The notes below the pieces were generated by a model. That model searched no databases. It was not told the origin of the DNA and saw only the letters and a program-made list of their open reading frames with translations. Source: Luteolibacter flavescens (lineage in GTDB: Bacteria > Verrucomicrobiota > Verrucomicrobiia > Verrucomicrobiales > Akkermansiaceae). Taken from it: 64,000 nt of DNA. Shown piece after piece: positions 49,903 through 59,004 of the stretch. Where the stretch lies: positions 248,001 through 312,000 of the forward strand of contig NZ_JAPDDS010000001.1 in assembly GCF_025950085.1 (NCBI RefSeq). The letters are read 5' to 3'. The position numbers and the translations under genes were made by a program. Every line of letters begins with the position of its first letter. The first letter of the stretch is position 1.

Positions 49903-50643
49903 GTGAAAATCTCCGCCATTATCTTGGGAATCGCCCTTTCCGGCTCCGCATTTGCGGATGAAGCGGCGAAGAACCACGCATCGCCGACGCAGCTCATCCA
50001 AGGAGTGAGCGACACCCCGTGGCTGGGCCTGACGGTGGGTCGTCTGGACGATGCGGTCCGCGCCCACGTCCGGGATCTCCCCCAAGGGATCGGCTTCGTC
50101 GTCACGGATGTGGCGGCTGGTAGCCCGGCGGAGAAGGCAGGAGTGAAGGCCTACGACGTTTTCTGGAAATTTGGCGACCAGTTGATTGCCAATGAGGCGC
50201 AGCTATTAACCCTGCTCCGCCTGAAAAAGGACGGAGATAAAGTGGATCTCAGTATTTATCGCTCCGGCGAATCGCTGGTCATCCCGGTGACGCTTTCAAA
50301 GCAGGCGGAAGATCCGCCGCACGGACAGCTTTCGTCCAGAAACGCTGCTTCACCGGACACTCCGATGAAGGTGCTCAATCCGGCCGATCGCACCGCTGCC
50401 ATCGAGACCCCGGACGGCAAGGCTGTCCTCTCGCTGGTCAACGGCCAGTCCGAGGTAAAGATCACCTCCAAGACTGGCAGCGTGATTTTCCAAGGTCCCA
50501 CCAAGGACGCCCAAGGCGTTTCCCTTGTCCCGGATCCGTGGAAGCCGCGCGTGGGTGCTCTGGAACGCGCTTTGGCTCATGCAGTCAAGGGTAGCCGCCC
50601 TCCGCGCATGCGGGTGCTCACAGCGTCGGAAGATCAGAATTAA
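49903..50643 (+). CDS. Secreted PDZ-domain protein of the ECF sigma operon
   Basis: A 246-residue protein translated from a GTG with signal peptide MKISAIILGIALSGSAFA. Residues 38-130 hold a PDZ domain: LGLTVGRLDD, GIGFVVTDVAAGSPAEKAGVKAYDVFWKFG and LIVIPVTLS-like ends. A predicted beta-rich part follows. No protease catalytic triad is present, so it is not a DegS/HtrA-type enzyme. As third gene of an ECF sigma operon it may bind envelope protein ends and modulate the anti-sigma factor; that is inference. Ends 57 bp from the convergent PPC gene. Confidence 0.8.
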   Translation: MKISAIILGIALSGSAFADEAAKNHASPTQLIQGVSDTPWLGLTVGRLDDAVRAHVRDLPQGIGFVVTDVAAGSPAEKAGVKAYDVFWKFGDQLIANEAQLLTLLRLKKDGDKVDLSIYRSGESLVIPVTLSKQAEDPPHGQLSSRNAASPDTPMKVLNPADRTAAIETPDGKAVLSLVNGQSEVKITSKTGSVIFQGPTKDAQGVSLVPDPWKPRVGALERALAHAVKGSRPPRMRVLTASEDQN

Positions 50644-50700
50644 GGGTGGGGGGTATTTGCCCTATTCACCTCCTCTGCTGAGGCTGGCCTTTGGACTGGT

Positions 50701-53106
50701 TTAGTTCTTTTTCTGCCTGAGTTGCTCCAGTCGTGAGAGCGGCTTTTCCGCTGGTGCGGCGGCAGGGGCTACAGGCGCATCGGTTTGTGCGACGGGTTGA
50801 GGCGGCGGGGTGTTCTCCGCAGGCTTGTCGATGCGCAGGGTGCCACCTTGGCCGACCTGATGCAGGATCGTCGCGCCATTCTCTGGCACGGTGACACGGC
50901 AGAAGAGGGCCGTGTGCTTGCCCACCGTTGCGTCGGGCGCGATCTCCACCGGGAAATGCACTTCGGCCTGGCCGTGGGGAAAGCTGACGGGTTGCGTCTT
51001 TGCGCCATGCGGCAGTCCCATCAGCTCGGCGGTCGCATTACCGGTGAAATTCCCCGGGAAGTCCACCTTGCACAGCACCGTGGTCGGCTTCCCTTGTTCC
51101 GTGGCGGCCATGTCGATGGCCATGCCGAGATAGGGTTCTGCGATTTTCAGGGTCACCAGCGAGGTGGAGACCAGCACCGGGCCTTTCGGGGTGTTCGCTT
51201 CTCCGAGAATGCAAATCTGCCATTCGCCTGGAGCCGCGTCGCCATTGGCGTTCACTTCATAGAGCGCCTCGCTCTGGTCTCCGGGCATGGTGATCGTGGC
51301 GGGCGTCCCGATACCCGGCGGATTCCAGAGGAAACGCAGGTTGATCGCCTCATTGTATCCCTCGGAGCGCTGCGCCCGTACCTTCAAGTGCATCGAGCCG
51401 TTCTTCACGATGGGCACCGCGGGCGCTTCCAGTTCGAGCCGGAACGGCGCTTCCTCGATCACGGCCACGGGAATGCGGTCGCTTTCGGCGGAGTGGTAGG
51501 CCCCTTGATTGTTGATCTCCACGTGGTGGACCGTATCGCGCAGCGGACCTGACACTGGAGGTGCATCCCCGGCGGACTTCACGTTGAAGCGATGCAGGCT
51601 GCCGGCCACCGTGGCATCGGCCGCGGCTTCAAAGACCACCGGCGTTGCATTGACCGAGCGGTGGAAGACCGGCGCGGTCATCGTGACTCCGGCGGGTAAA
51701 TTGCCGGCTGACAGCGCGAGATCACAGCCGACGTTCTCCCGCGTCACATTGATCACGGCGGCGTAGCGGTTTCCGCGAGGGACGTTGATCACCTTCCACT
51801 TCTGGGAATTGTCACGCTCCACAACCGGCAGCGTGGCGGCGACCACGGGCTCGCGCCGTGTGATCTCCAGACGATAGGTGAAGTCGGAACCGCCGCGCTG
51901 GAGTTGGTCGCGCACCACGGCGAGGTATTCACCGTCCTCGGGCGCGGCCCACTGGAGGATCGAATCGGGGCCTCCCTGATCGTCGTTGGTGGCGAGGTTC
52001 TTGCCCTTCGCGTCCCGGATCGAGAGGACCGCATCCAGCGGTGAACGGATGTCGCGTGCGAGCACCTTCACCGTGAGGTTTTCGCCCTTCTTCGCGGTGA
52101 ACTTGAAAAAGTCCACGTCGCCGGACTCACCGATCACCCCGTGCGCGGCGCACGGAAGCTCGGGAAGCGTCGAGGCCTGCTTCGGGCCCGCATTGGGCTC
52201 GGTCTCGGCGACGTGGTTGAGGGGGGAAACCTTGATCCAGACGGGCGAGGGCACGCTCAGTCCGTCACGGGTGGGGAAGAGTGGGAAGCGGCCATCCGCA
52301 TCCAGCGGGATGGCGATGGTCTCGGAGAATTCCCCGACGGGATCGCCGATGAACTTGAACTCGACCGTCTCTCCGGGCTTAGCGCCGGAGGGGAATGCCG
52401 CGGTGGGACGGGGGAAAGTGCCGATGCTCACCCGGTATTGGCAGGCATCGTTCCCTTCGTAGGCGGCCTCGCGCACCAGCACGCGGTAGTCACCGTCCTC
52501 CGGGATGATCGTCGAGACAAACGCGTCGGTCCGCAGCAGCGGGGCATCGTCACAGGACGCGATCTCGAAGCCCTTCGGATCGACGATGGCCACATAGACA
52601 TCGAACATGGTGCGACCGAGGCGCATCGCTTCCACCTCCGCGGTGAAGCGCTGGCCCTTCTTCAAACTACAAACATAGTAGTCCACGTCCTCCTGCTTCG
52701 CCACGCCTTGGACGGTGGTATTCAGCTCGATCCTCTGCGCCTGCTCCGGCTTGTCATTCGGATCGACCTCGCCGACCACCGGGAATTGCCCGACGAAAAA
52801 CGAACGGAGATAGCTCACTCCGCCTGCGGTGCGCACCCGCAGGCCGTGCTCGCCGAGCGGGGCATCCGGCTTGATGAAGATCTTCGCCGTGGCGTGCTTG
52901 TCATTCTCGACGGCGATCGAGCGGACCTCGATGCCGGGCTCGTAGGCGAGCAGCTCCTGGAGGCCATCAAGGCGCTCGCCGTGGAAATGCATTTCCACCT
53001 CCGTGCCGCGCTGGCCGCCACGGGGCTCGATGAGATTCAGCACGGGCGTGAAGCCCGCGAAGGCTGTCCCCCCGAGCGCCAGCGAGAGCGTGAGTCGCGC
53101 GATCAT
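50701..53106 (-). CDS. Large secreted protein with PPC-type domains
   Basis: An 801-residue protein with signal peptide (MIARLTLSLALGGTAFAGF). Several beta-sandwich units follow, two of which are pre-peptidase C-terminal (PPC) domains: VDPNDKPEQAQRIELNTTVQGVAKQEDVDYYVCSLKKGQ and AETEPNAGPKQASTLPELPCAAHGVIGESGDVDFFKFTAKKG. The C-terminus is rich in Pro/Ala and ends SRLEQLRQKKN. No peptidase active site is visible. It follows the DUF1501 gene with overlapping stop and start (ATGA at 53103-53106), the arrangement of DUF1501/PPC pairs in Verrucomicrobiota and Planctomycetota. Likely binds extracellular material; function unknown. Confidence 0.85.
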   Translation of the reverse strand: MIARLTLSLALGGTAFAGFTPVLNLIEPRGGQRGTEVEMHFHGERLDGLQELLAYEPGIEVRSIAVENDKHATAKIFIKPDAPLGEHGLRVRTAGGVSYLRSFFVGQFPVVGEVDPNDKPEQAQRIELNTTVQGVAKQEDVDYYVCSLKKGQRFTAEVEAMRLGRTMFDVYVAIVDPKGFEIASCDDAPLLRTDAFVSTIIPEDGDYRVLVREAAYEGNDACQYRVSIGTFPRPTAAFPSGAKPGETVEFKFIGDPVGEFSETIAIPLDADGRFPLFPTRDGLSVPSPVWIKVSPLNHVAETEPNAGPKQASTLPELPCAAHGVIGESGDVDFFKFTAKKGENLTVKVLARDIRSPLDAVLSIRDAKGKNLATNDDQGGPDSILQWAAPEDGEYLAVVRDQLQRGGSDFTYRLEITRREPVVAATLPVVERDNSQKWKVINVPRGNRYAAVINVTRENVGCDLALSAGNLPAGVTMTAPVFHRSVNATPVVFEAAADATVAGSLHRFNVKSAGDAPPVSGPLRDTVHHVEINNQGAYHSAESDRIPVAVIEEAPFRLELEAPAVPIVKNGSMHLKVRAQRSEGYNEAINLRFLWNPPGIGTPATITMPGDQSEALYEVNANGDAAPGEWQICILGEANTPKGPVLVSTSLVTLKIAEPYLGMAIDMAATEQGKPTTVLCKVDFPGNFTGNATAELMGLPHGAKTQPVSFPHGQAEVHFPVEIAPDATVGKHTALFCRVTVPENGATILHQVGQGGTLRIDKPAENTPPPQPVAQTDAPVAPAAAPAEKPLSRLEQLRQKKN

Positions 53107-54434
53107 GCCTTCTTCGCGAGCAAGACATCCAGCACATGTCCGCCATCGACGATCTCGATCGGTCGACCGCCAGGAGCCATGAGCTCCTTGTCCGCGGTGA
53201 TGCCGATCTGGTTGTAGATCGTCGTGGAGAGATCCTCGACCGTGATCCCGTCGGTATCCACGCCACCGCCGAGCGCGTCGGACGAGCCGTGGACATAGCC
53301 CTGCTTGAAGCCACCGCCGGCCATCATCACGGAGAAGACATTCGGCCAGTGATCGCGTCCGCCGGTTGTATTGATCTTTGGCGTGCGGCCGAATTCCGTC
53401 GTCACCATGACCAGCGTGGAGTCGAGCATGCCGCGGCGCTCCAGGTCCCGGATCAGGGCGGCGATGGCCTTGTCCACCTTGGGAAGCTGTCCCTCGATGT
53501 TGCCCTTGATGTTGTCGTGGTGATCCCAGCCGCCGACAGTCAGTGAAACGAAGCGCGTCCCCGCCTCGACCAAGCGCCGAGCGAGAAGCATGCGCTGGCC
53601 CGCGTCGTTGCGGCCGTATTCATCTTTGATCGCGTCGGGCTCGGCTTTCAGGTTGAAGGCCTCGCGGGCGGTCTCGGAAGAGATCAGCTTGTAGGCATGC
53701 TGATAGAAGGAATCCATCGCATCGATGGCATCGGACTTCTCCAGCCCGCGGAAATGAGCATCCACGGTTTCCAGCAGGGAGCGACGCCGGTTGAAGCGGA
53801 ACTCATCGCAGCCGCCCGGGAGATTCAGGTCGCGGACCTGGAAATTCCCGTTCGCGGGATCCGAGCCGAGGGCGAAGGGGCCGAAGGCTGACGAAAGATA
53901 GCCGCTGCCTGCGAATTCATTCGGCACGTTCGGCACGCAGACGTAGGGCGGCAGGTTGTTCTTCGGCCCGAGCTCGTGGGAAATCACCGAGCCATACGAC
54001 GGATACTCCAGCGCCGGGGACGGCCGGTAGCCGGTGAACATGTTGTGCGTGCCGCGCTCGTGGGCTGCCTCGCCATGGGACATCGAGCGGATGATCGTCA
54101 TCTTGTCCGCGAGTCCGGCGAGTTCCGCCAGCTTCTCACCGAACTGGACGCCGGGGATCTTCGTGTCGATGGCACCGAAAGGCCCGCGATATTCCGCCGG
54201 AGCGAAGGGCTTCGGGTCAAAGGACTCCTGATGCGCGAGGCCACCGGGAAGAAAAATATGGATGATCCCTTTCGCGACTCCTTCCCGGGTCTCGTAGAAT
54301 TTCTGGTCCGCCTTTGCCTGTTGCCGGAGGAACTGGGGCAGCGTGAGTCCCAGCCCGCCGACCAAGCCGACGTGGAGGAATTCGCGGCGGGACGCATAGC
54401 GGTCGAGCGGATTGCCAGGGCAGATCGGTTTCAT
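53103..54434 (-). CDS. DUF1501 protein with Tat signal
   Basis: A 443-residue protein of the alkaline-phosphatase-like DUF1501 family. The N-terminus has a Tat-type signal (SRREFLHVGLVGGLGLTLPQFL). Conserved parts include GIIHIFLPGGLAHQESFDPKP, SHGEAAHERGTHNMFTGY and TEFGRTPKINTTGGRDHWP, with the His/Asp residues (RDHWP, GGWDHHD) expected for the sulfatase-like fold. The start at 54434 (MKPICPG) is preferred over one 24 nt upstream. It is translationally coupled to the PPC gene. The substrate is unknown. Confidence 0.9.
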   Translation of the reverse strand: MKPICPGNPLDRYASRREFLHVGLVGGLGLTLPQFLRQQAKADQKFYETREGVAKGIIHIFLPGGLAHQESFDPKPFAPAEYRGPFGAIDTKIPGVQFGEKLAELAGLADKMTIIRSMSHGEAAHERGTHNMFTGYRPSPALEYPSYGSVISHELGPKNNLPPYVCVPNVPNEFAGSGYLSSAFGPFALGSDPANGNFQVRDLNLPGGCDEFRFNRRRSLLETVDAHFRGLEKSDAIDAMDSFYQHAYKLISSETAREAFNLKAEPDAIKDEYGRNDAGQRMLLARRLVEAGTRFVSLTVGGWDHHDNIKGNIEGQLPKVDKAIAALIRDLERRGMLDSTLVMVTTEFGRTPKINTTGGRDHWPNVFSVMMAGGGFKQGYVHGSSDALGGGVDTDGITVEDLSTTIYNQIGITADKELMAPGGRPIEIVDGGHVLDVLLAKKA

Positions 54435-54549
54435 GAGTGGAAAGGAGTGGCCAAGCACGCATTACGCCCGTGCCGGGGAGTTCCTTTTCACTGTTATGTA
54501 GGGAAAATGATTTTTCTAGCTTCGAAAAGCGGCGACGACGACCCTCGGA

Positions 54550-54573
54550 GGCTTTCGGCAGGATGCCGAAGCC
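54550..54573 (-). terminator. Hairpin downstream of the MOSC gene
   Basis: GGCTTTCGGC (54550-54559) pairs with GCCGAAGCC (54565-54573) with one T bulged, about 5 nt past the MOSC stop codon. No T-run follows on the minus strand. Probable 3' end structure of the nasA-MOSC unit. Confidence 0.4.
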
Positions 54574-54577
54574 ACTG

Positions 54578-55063
54578 TCAGCCAGCGAATTCCGTTTCGC
54601 CGAGGTGGATGTGGCCGCTCTCGAGGATCTTGCAGCGGAGGCCGCCGCGATTGTGCATCAGCTTCTCGGTGCCGGCTTTTCCGCAGGCCTCGTCCATCCA
54701 GTAGCACGGGGCGCACTTCTGGGTGCCCTCCAGCAGCGCGTCTCCGAGGCGGAAGACGCGGCCGACCAGCCGATTCAGGTCGATGCCGGAGACCACCACA
54801 TTCCGGCGAAAGATGGACGACTCCAGATCCTGATTCTCCGAGTGCTGGCGGACGTCATCGATCACGGCGTGGTCAATGAGCGTGATCTGACCCAGGTAGT
54901 TCTTTTTCCAGTCAAAGAAGCGATCCCCCGGGATACCCTTGCCAGCCACCAGTTCGACCTCGTCGTGTTCGACGATTTCGTGCTCGCTCGGCTGCTTGCC
55001 GTGATGGCCGAAGTAATTGTGGCCGGGCGAGGTGTAGATGCCGTGGATGACGACTTGGGTCAC
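54578..55063 (-). CDS. MOSC-domain protein next to a molybdenum enzyme
   Basis: A 161-residue MOSC protein starting from a GTG (55063; V TQVVIHGIYTSPGHNYFGHHG). Features include VELVAGKGIPGDRFFDWKKNYLGQITLI and NVVVSGIDLNRLVGRVF, and EGTQKCAPCYWMDE with two cysteines. MOSC domains bind molybdenum cofactor and can carry a sulfur or activate a Mo enzyme. It lies 56 bp downstream of the nitrate-reductase-type gene in the same direction, which fits a helper role. The GTG start is chosen since upstream residues overlap that gene and are unconserved. Confidence 0.82.
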   Translation of the reverse strand: MTQVVIHGIYTSPGHNYFGHHGKQPSEHEIVEHDEVELVAGKGIPGDRFFDWKKNYLGQITLIDHAVIDDVRQHSENQDLESSIFRRNVVVSGIDLNRLVGRVFRLGDALLEGTQKCAPCYWMDEACGKAGTEKLMHNRGGLRCKILESGHIHLGETEFAG

Positions 55064-55119
55064 GGTGAGAAGGTAGGGGGGGAGATGAGGATTTCCAAGT
55101 CCGGAGGATGTCCTCGGGA

Positions 55120-57306
55120 TCACGTCTTCGAGATGGCAACGGCGCACGCCTTGTAATTGGGCTGGCGCGAATGGGGATCGTAGGAGGGGTGGGTGAGGCG
55201 ATTCACCTCCGGGTAGTGCATTGGGAGGAAGAGCTGTCCCGGCTGAACGGTAGGCGCGATGTAGATGGACGCCCGCATCTCCCCGCGGCGGGAACAGATG
55301 GTCACCATCTCGTGCTCACGGAGCCCAAGCCGAGCGGCGTCGGCGGGATGGATCTCCACATAGGCCTCCTGCGGATAGAGCTTTCTCAGGATGTCCGATT
55401 TCCCCGTGCGTGTCTGCGTGTGCCACTGGCTGCTGGTGCCGCGGCCGGTGAGCAGGGTGAAGGGATAGGCGGAATCCGGTGCCTCGGGAAGTTCCGCGGG
55501 CGGAGAGAAGAGCAGCTTTGCTCTCCCGCTCGAGGTGAAGAATTTGCCGTCCTCAAACAACCGCCGCTCGTTTCCCGAGGGTGGATTCGTGGCCGGGTAG
55601 GGCCACTGGATCCCGCCAAGTCGGTCGATCATCTCGTAGCCCTCGACGCCGGTGATGTCACAGGGGCGATCCTTCGTGAGGTCGCGTAAAAAGTGGAATG
55701 CCGCCTCCGGATCGGTCCAACGGGCGAAGAGATCCCCGCAGCCCCAAGCGTGGGCAATCAGGCGGAAGATCCGGAAATCAGAGAGCGCGATCCCCGGGGC
55801 CTCGCGGACCTTTTTCACCGTGCCGATGCGACGCTCGGAATTGATGAGGCAGCCGTCCTTCTCGCCCCAGCCCGCCGATGGCAGCACGAGATCTGCAACG
55901 CGTGCGCTCTCGGTAGTGTGGTACATGTCCTGTACCACGATGAAGTCCAGCTTCTCGCGCAACTCGGCAAGCCGGCCGCTGTCGATCCATGAGTGGAAGG
56001 GATTGGTGGCGACAATCCACAGGCCCTTGATCTTGCCTTCCTCCGCGGCGGCGAGGATCTGGTCGTAGGCGAGTGAGTAGTCGGATGGGATATTTTCCAC
56101 GGGGATGCCGAGACCGGCGGCGACTTTCTCCCGATGCGCCGCGTCCGAGAAATCATGCCCGCCGACCATCGACGTGGTGTTCGAGAAGAGCCGCGATCCC
56201 ATCGCGTTGCACTGCCCTGTAATGGAGTTCGCGCCGGTGCCCGGCTTGCCGATGTTGCCGGTGATCAAGGCTAGATTGATCATCGCCTGTGCGGCGCGGA
56301 CGCCCTCGTAGGATTGATTCACGCCCATGGTCCACCACCACGAGACGCGCTTGCCCGGCTCAGAAACGGTGCGAGCAAGTGACTCGATCTCCTCGACGGA
56401 AAGTCCGGTTTTCTCCGCGACCCTCTCCGGCGCATAGTCGTGGAGGAATGCCGCGAATTCGTCGAAGCCCTCGGTGCGTTCGACCCATGCCGCATCCGTC
56501 CGGCCATCGCGGACGATGCAATGAGCGAGCGAATAGAGCAGCGCGAGATCACCCTTTGGCTTCAGTCGCACGTGCTGGGTCGCAGCCTGTGCTGTCTCCG
56601 TGGCGCGCGGATCAATGACGATGATCCGCGGGCTCCGCTTGTTTCGCATGACCCGCTGCCAGAGAATCGGGTGAGCGATGCAGAGATTCGATCCGACCAG
56701 CACGATCACGTCGCTCTCCTCGAGGTCGCCATAGGTGTAGGGCGGAGCATCGAAGCCGAAGGCCTGCTTGTAGGCTGTGACGGCCGTGGCCATGCATTGG
56801 CGGGTATTCGCATCCCCGTGGATGAAGCCCATGCCGAACTTGAAGAGGCAGCCGAGAAAGGCCATCTCCTCGAAAGGGATCTGCCCGGTGGAAAGGAAGG
56901 CCACCGATTCGCGACCGAGCTTTTCCTGGAGGTTCTTGAATCGGGAGACGAAGGCGTCCATGGCCTCCGCCCAGCCAACTGGCATCATTTCCCCATGCTC
57001 GTTCCGGAGCAGGGGAGTTGTCGCCCGATCCGGGGAGTCGAGGGGATCAAGGGCTTGCCATCCTTTCGGACAAGCCATGCCGAGATTTACGGGATAGCCC
57101 GCCTGAGGAGACAAGTTGATCGCACGGCCATCGTCGTCGAGGTGAAGCTTCAGTTGGCATCCTGTGGCACAGTAGCCGCAGATCGCGGTCGCGGTGGATG
57201 CCGGCTTCAGGCGCTTCGGGACCCGCCCCAGCCCGAAGTGTCCGGGCTCGAGGACGAGATCCGCGGTCAGGGGACCAGTGTGCTGCTTGAGGAGCTTGCG
57301 AAGCAT
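55120..57306 (-). CDS. nasA: Molybdopterin oxidoreductase, probable assimilatory nitrate reductase
   Basis: A 728-residue molybdenum enzyme. [4Fe-4S] cysteines are C43, C46, C50 (CGYCATGC) and C79 (GMACPKGW). The molybdopterin-binding parts include [58 protein letters not shown]-like spacing [10 protein letters not shown], and the C-terminal cofactor domain [22 protein letters not shown]. The closest assigned group is NasA/formate dehydrogenase-like; the Q-C-N-A-M-G motif and single-subunit arrangement favour assimilatory nitrate reductase. Compared with the 870-residue Klebsiella NasA it lacks the extra C-terminal BFD-type Fe-S domain. The nitrite reductase and transporter are not in this window. 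Confidence 0.85.
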   Translation of the reverse strand: MLRKLLKQHTGPLTADLVLEPGHFGLGRVPKRLKPASTATAICGYCATGCQLKLHLDDDGRAINLSPQAGYPVNLGMACPKGWQALDPLDSPDRATTPLLRNEHGEMMPVGWAEAMDAFVSRFKNLQEKLGRESVAFLSTGQIPFEEMAFLGCLFKFGMGFIHGDANTRQCMATAVTAYKQAFGFDAPPYTYGDLEESDVIVLVGSNLCIAHPILWQRVMRNKRSPRIIVIDPRATETAQAATQHVRLKPKGDLALLYSLAHCIVRDGRTDAAWVERTEGFDEFAAFLHDYAPERVAEKTGLSVEEIESLARTVSEPGKRVSWWWTMGVNQSYEGVRAAQAMINLALITGNIGKPGTGANSITGQCNAMGSRLFSNTTSMVGGHDFSDAAHREKVAAGLGIPVENIPSDYSLAYDQILAAAEEGKIKGLWIVATNPFHSWIDSGRLAELREKLDFIVVQDMYHTTESARVADLVLPSAGWGEKDGCLINSERRIGTVKKVREAPGIALSDFRIFRLIAHAWGCGDLFARWTDPEAAFHFLRDLTKDRPCDITGVEGYEMIDRLGGIQWPYPATNPPSGNERRLFEDGKFFTSSGRAKLLFSPPAELPEAPDSAYPFTLLTGRGTSSQWHTQTRTGKSDILRKLYPQEAYVEIHPADAARLGLREHEMVTICSRRGEMRASIYIAPTVQPGQLFLPMHYPEVNRLTHPSYDPHSRQPNYKACAVAISKT

Positions 57307-57434
57307 TCGGGGAAGTGGAATCCCCTTCTTAAAAGCACGGCGTGTGCGATCCCGCGGTGCCGCGTGGTGCCGAGACGCTCCTTAGAATCATCCCGGCCAT
57401 GAGCCAGCCTCATCCGGCCTTGCGACCGTCCTTC

Positions 57435-58154
57435 TTACTCGCTGTCCTTCCGCTTCAGCCTCTCGACCTCGCGGCGCAGCTTCTGAATCTCCCGCTGCTG
57501 GCGATCCAAGCGACGATTCATGTCAGCCAGCAGTTGAATGGTATCGGGGCTCCCGAGTGCAGGTGCTGGATCGGCCTTTTCGACAGGCGGTGTCGGAAAC
57601 TGAACCAGCACGGTTACTTTTGCCCGCTGGCCTTTCTGGATGATCTCCAGATCGACGGCGGGATTTCCGGCAGTGGCGGACTCCACGATGCCGCGGAGAT
57701 CTTCGAGGCTTCCGACCGCCTTCCCATTGGCCCGCACGATGATGTCATTCTGGCCGATGCCCGCGCGGGCAGCAGGACCGCCGTCCATCGCCCGCTCGAC
57801 CAGAACTCCGGTGCCTTCCTCCAAGCCGAAGTGAGCGCGAACCGCGGGATCGAGAGGAAGAACGAGGACACCGATCTTCGGGCCTGAATCCGCCATCGGT
57901 CGTTCGCGTGCCTCACGCGGTGGCCTGGCCTGACGCGGCTCTCGTGCGGATTCCTCCGCGGCCTTGTCGTGCGATTCGAGATCAAGGAGTGCTTTGTTCT
58001 CCAGGAATTTTTGCAGATCCGCCTCGGTCGTGCCCGCGCGATTCATCCGCTCAAAGAGATCCATCAGCTCCTGCCCCTCCCTCGGTCCATCCTGGGCATG
58101 AAGTCCGGAAACAGCGAGAAAAGGAACGGCGAGCAGCGCGAGGGTCGTTTTCAT
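57435..58154 (-). CDS. Secreted PDZ/coiled-coil protein A
   Basis: A 239-residue protein with signal peptide (MKTTLALLAVPFLAVSGLHA), a helical N-terminal region (ELMDLFERMNRAGTTEADLQKFLENKALL), a basic Arg-rich linker, a PDZ domain (GVLVLPLDP, RAMDGGPAARAGIGQNDIIVRANGK, GSLEDLRGIV), and a C-terminal coiled coil (NRRLDRQQREIQKLRREVERLKRK). No peptidase residues are seen. It follows the second PDZ gene by 22 bp in the same direction and shares its architecture, so the two are paralogues in one operon. Probably a scaffold or binding protein in the periplasm. Confidence 0.75.
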   Translation of the reverse strand: MKTTLALLAVPFLAVSGLHAQDGPREGQELMDLFERMNRAGTTEADLQKFLENKALLDLESHDKAAEESAREPRQARPPREARERPMADSGPKIGVLVLPLDPAVRAHFGLEEGTGVLVERAMDGGPAARAGIGQNDIIVRANGKAVGSLEDLRGIVESATAGNPAVDLEIIQKGQRAKVTVLVQFPTPPVEKADPAPALGSPDTIQLLADMNRRLDRQQREIQKLRREVERLKRKDSE

Positions 58155-58176
58155 GGGTATATCCGCAAAGCGACAC

Positions 58177-58935
58177 CTATCGCCCGGGTTTGTCTTTCAG
58201 CTTTTGGATCTCCTGCCGGAGTTCATCGATCTCCTGCTGCTGGAGCTTCTGTCGTTTCTCCAGCTCTTCGATTCGGAGTTGGTCTGGATCTTGTGCTGAG
58301 GCAGTTGGTTTCGGAGGTCCGCCTTCCGGCTTGATGACAGCCGAGTGCGGATCGCTGCGTCGAAGCCACTCCAAATTCACGGAATGGCCGGAATTTCCCG
58401 CGTCCTGAACGCATTTCGACAGCTCATCCTGGGTGGCAACCGGGTTGCCATTCACTCGCAGGATCACGTCATTGCGTCGGAGGCCTGCCCTGTGTGCGGG
58501 GCTCGATGGAACCACGTCGCGAACCAGCAAACCTCGAACCTTTGCCTCGGCGTCTCCAGACGAGATCGGATCGGCGATCACTCCGATTATCCAGGATTTG
58601 ACGGGGGAAGTGAAGGCATGATCGAGAAGGCCCAGCCACGTTGCTTGCCCGGCTTCGGCATGCTCGATCCTCTGAACTTCAATCAGCGCGTTCCTTTCTC
58701 CGCGTGTAAGAACGCGTGAAAAGGGTGCTGCTGGTCGTCCGGCATGCGGCAACATCAACTCCGCCTTGGCCCGCTGCTCGACGGCTTTCCGCAGATCCTT
58801 TTCCGAAGCTTTATCACGATTCACTTCCTCGATGAGCTTCGTGATTGGCCTGGTTGGCTTTTCCGCATTCTCCTGCGCCGCGACGTGCCCCGCCAACGTT
58901 GCGGCCAGCGTGAGATGGGTCAGGAAGTTATTCAT
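58177..58935 (-). CDS. Secreted PDZ/coiled-coil protein B
   Basis: A 252-residue protein with the same layout as its neighbour: signal peptide (MNNFLTHLTLAATLAGHVAA), helical region with ITKLIEEVNRDKASEKDLRKAVEQRA, PDZ (VRGLLVRDVVPSSPAHRAGLRRNDVILRVNG), and a C-terminal coiled coil (RIEELEKRQKLQQQEIDELRQEIQKL). The start could be 58935 or 58958; both ATGs lie inside a perfect inverted repeat at 58927-58965. The signal peptide argues for 58935. It comes 22 bp before gene A and 69 bp after the AlkB stop on the opposite orientation of transcription. Confidence 0.75.
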   Translation of the reverse strand: MNNFLTHLTLAATLAGHVAAQENAEKPTRPITKLIEEVNRDKASEKDLRKAVEQRAKAELMLPHAGRPAAPFSRVLTRGERNALIEVQRIEHAEAGQATWLGLLDHAFTSPVKSWIIGVIADPISSGDAEAKVRGLLVRDVVPSSPAHRAGLRRNDVILRVNGNPVATQDELSKCVQDAGNSGHSVNLEWLRRSDPHSAVIKPEGGPPKPTASAQDPDQLRIEELEKRQKLQQQEIDELRQEIQKLKDKPGR

Positions 58936-58965
58936 ATGGAGTTCGAATTTTTCCATATGAATAAC
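58927..58965. promoter_or_regulatory. 14-bp perfect inverted repeat over the start codons of PDZ gene B
   Basis: GTTATTCATATGGA (58927-58940) pairs perfectly with TCCATATGAATAAC (58952-58965), separated by 11 nt that contain the palindrome TTCGAA. On the minus strand the right-hand arm is read first and carries ATG at 58958, and the left-hand arm carries ATG at 58935. The repeat could hide the ribosome-binding region in a hairpin, or be an operator. Confidence 0.7.
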
Positions 58966-59004
58966 TGGTTTTTGCGTTCGCTGCAATGATTTACGACTCT
59001 CGCA

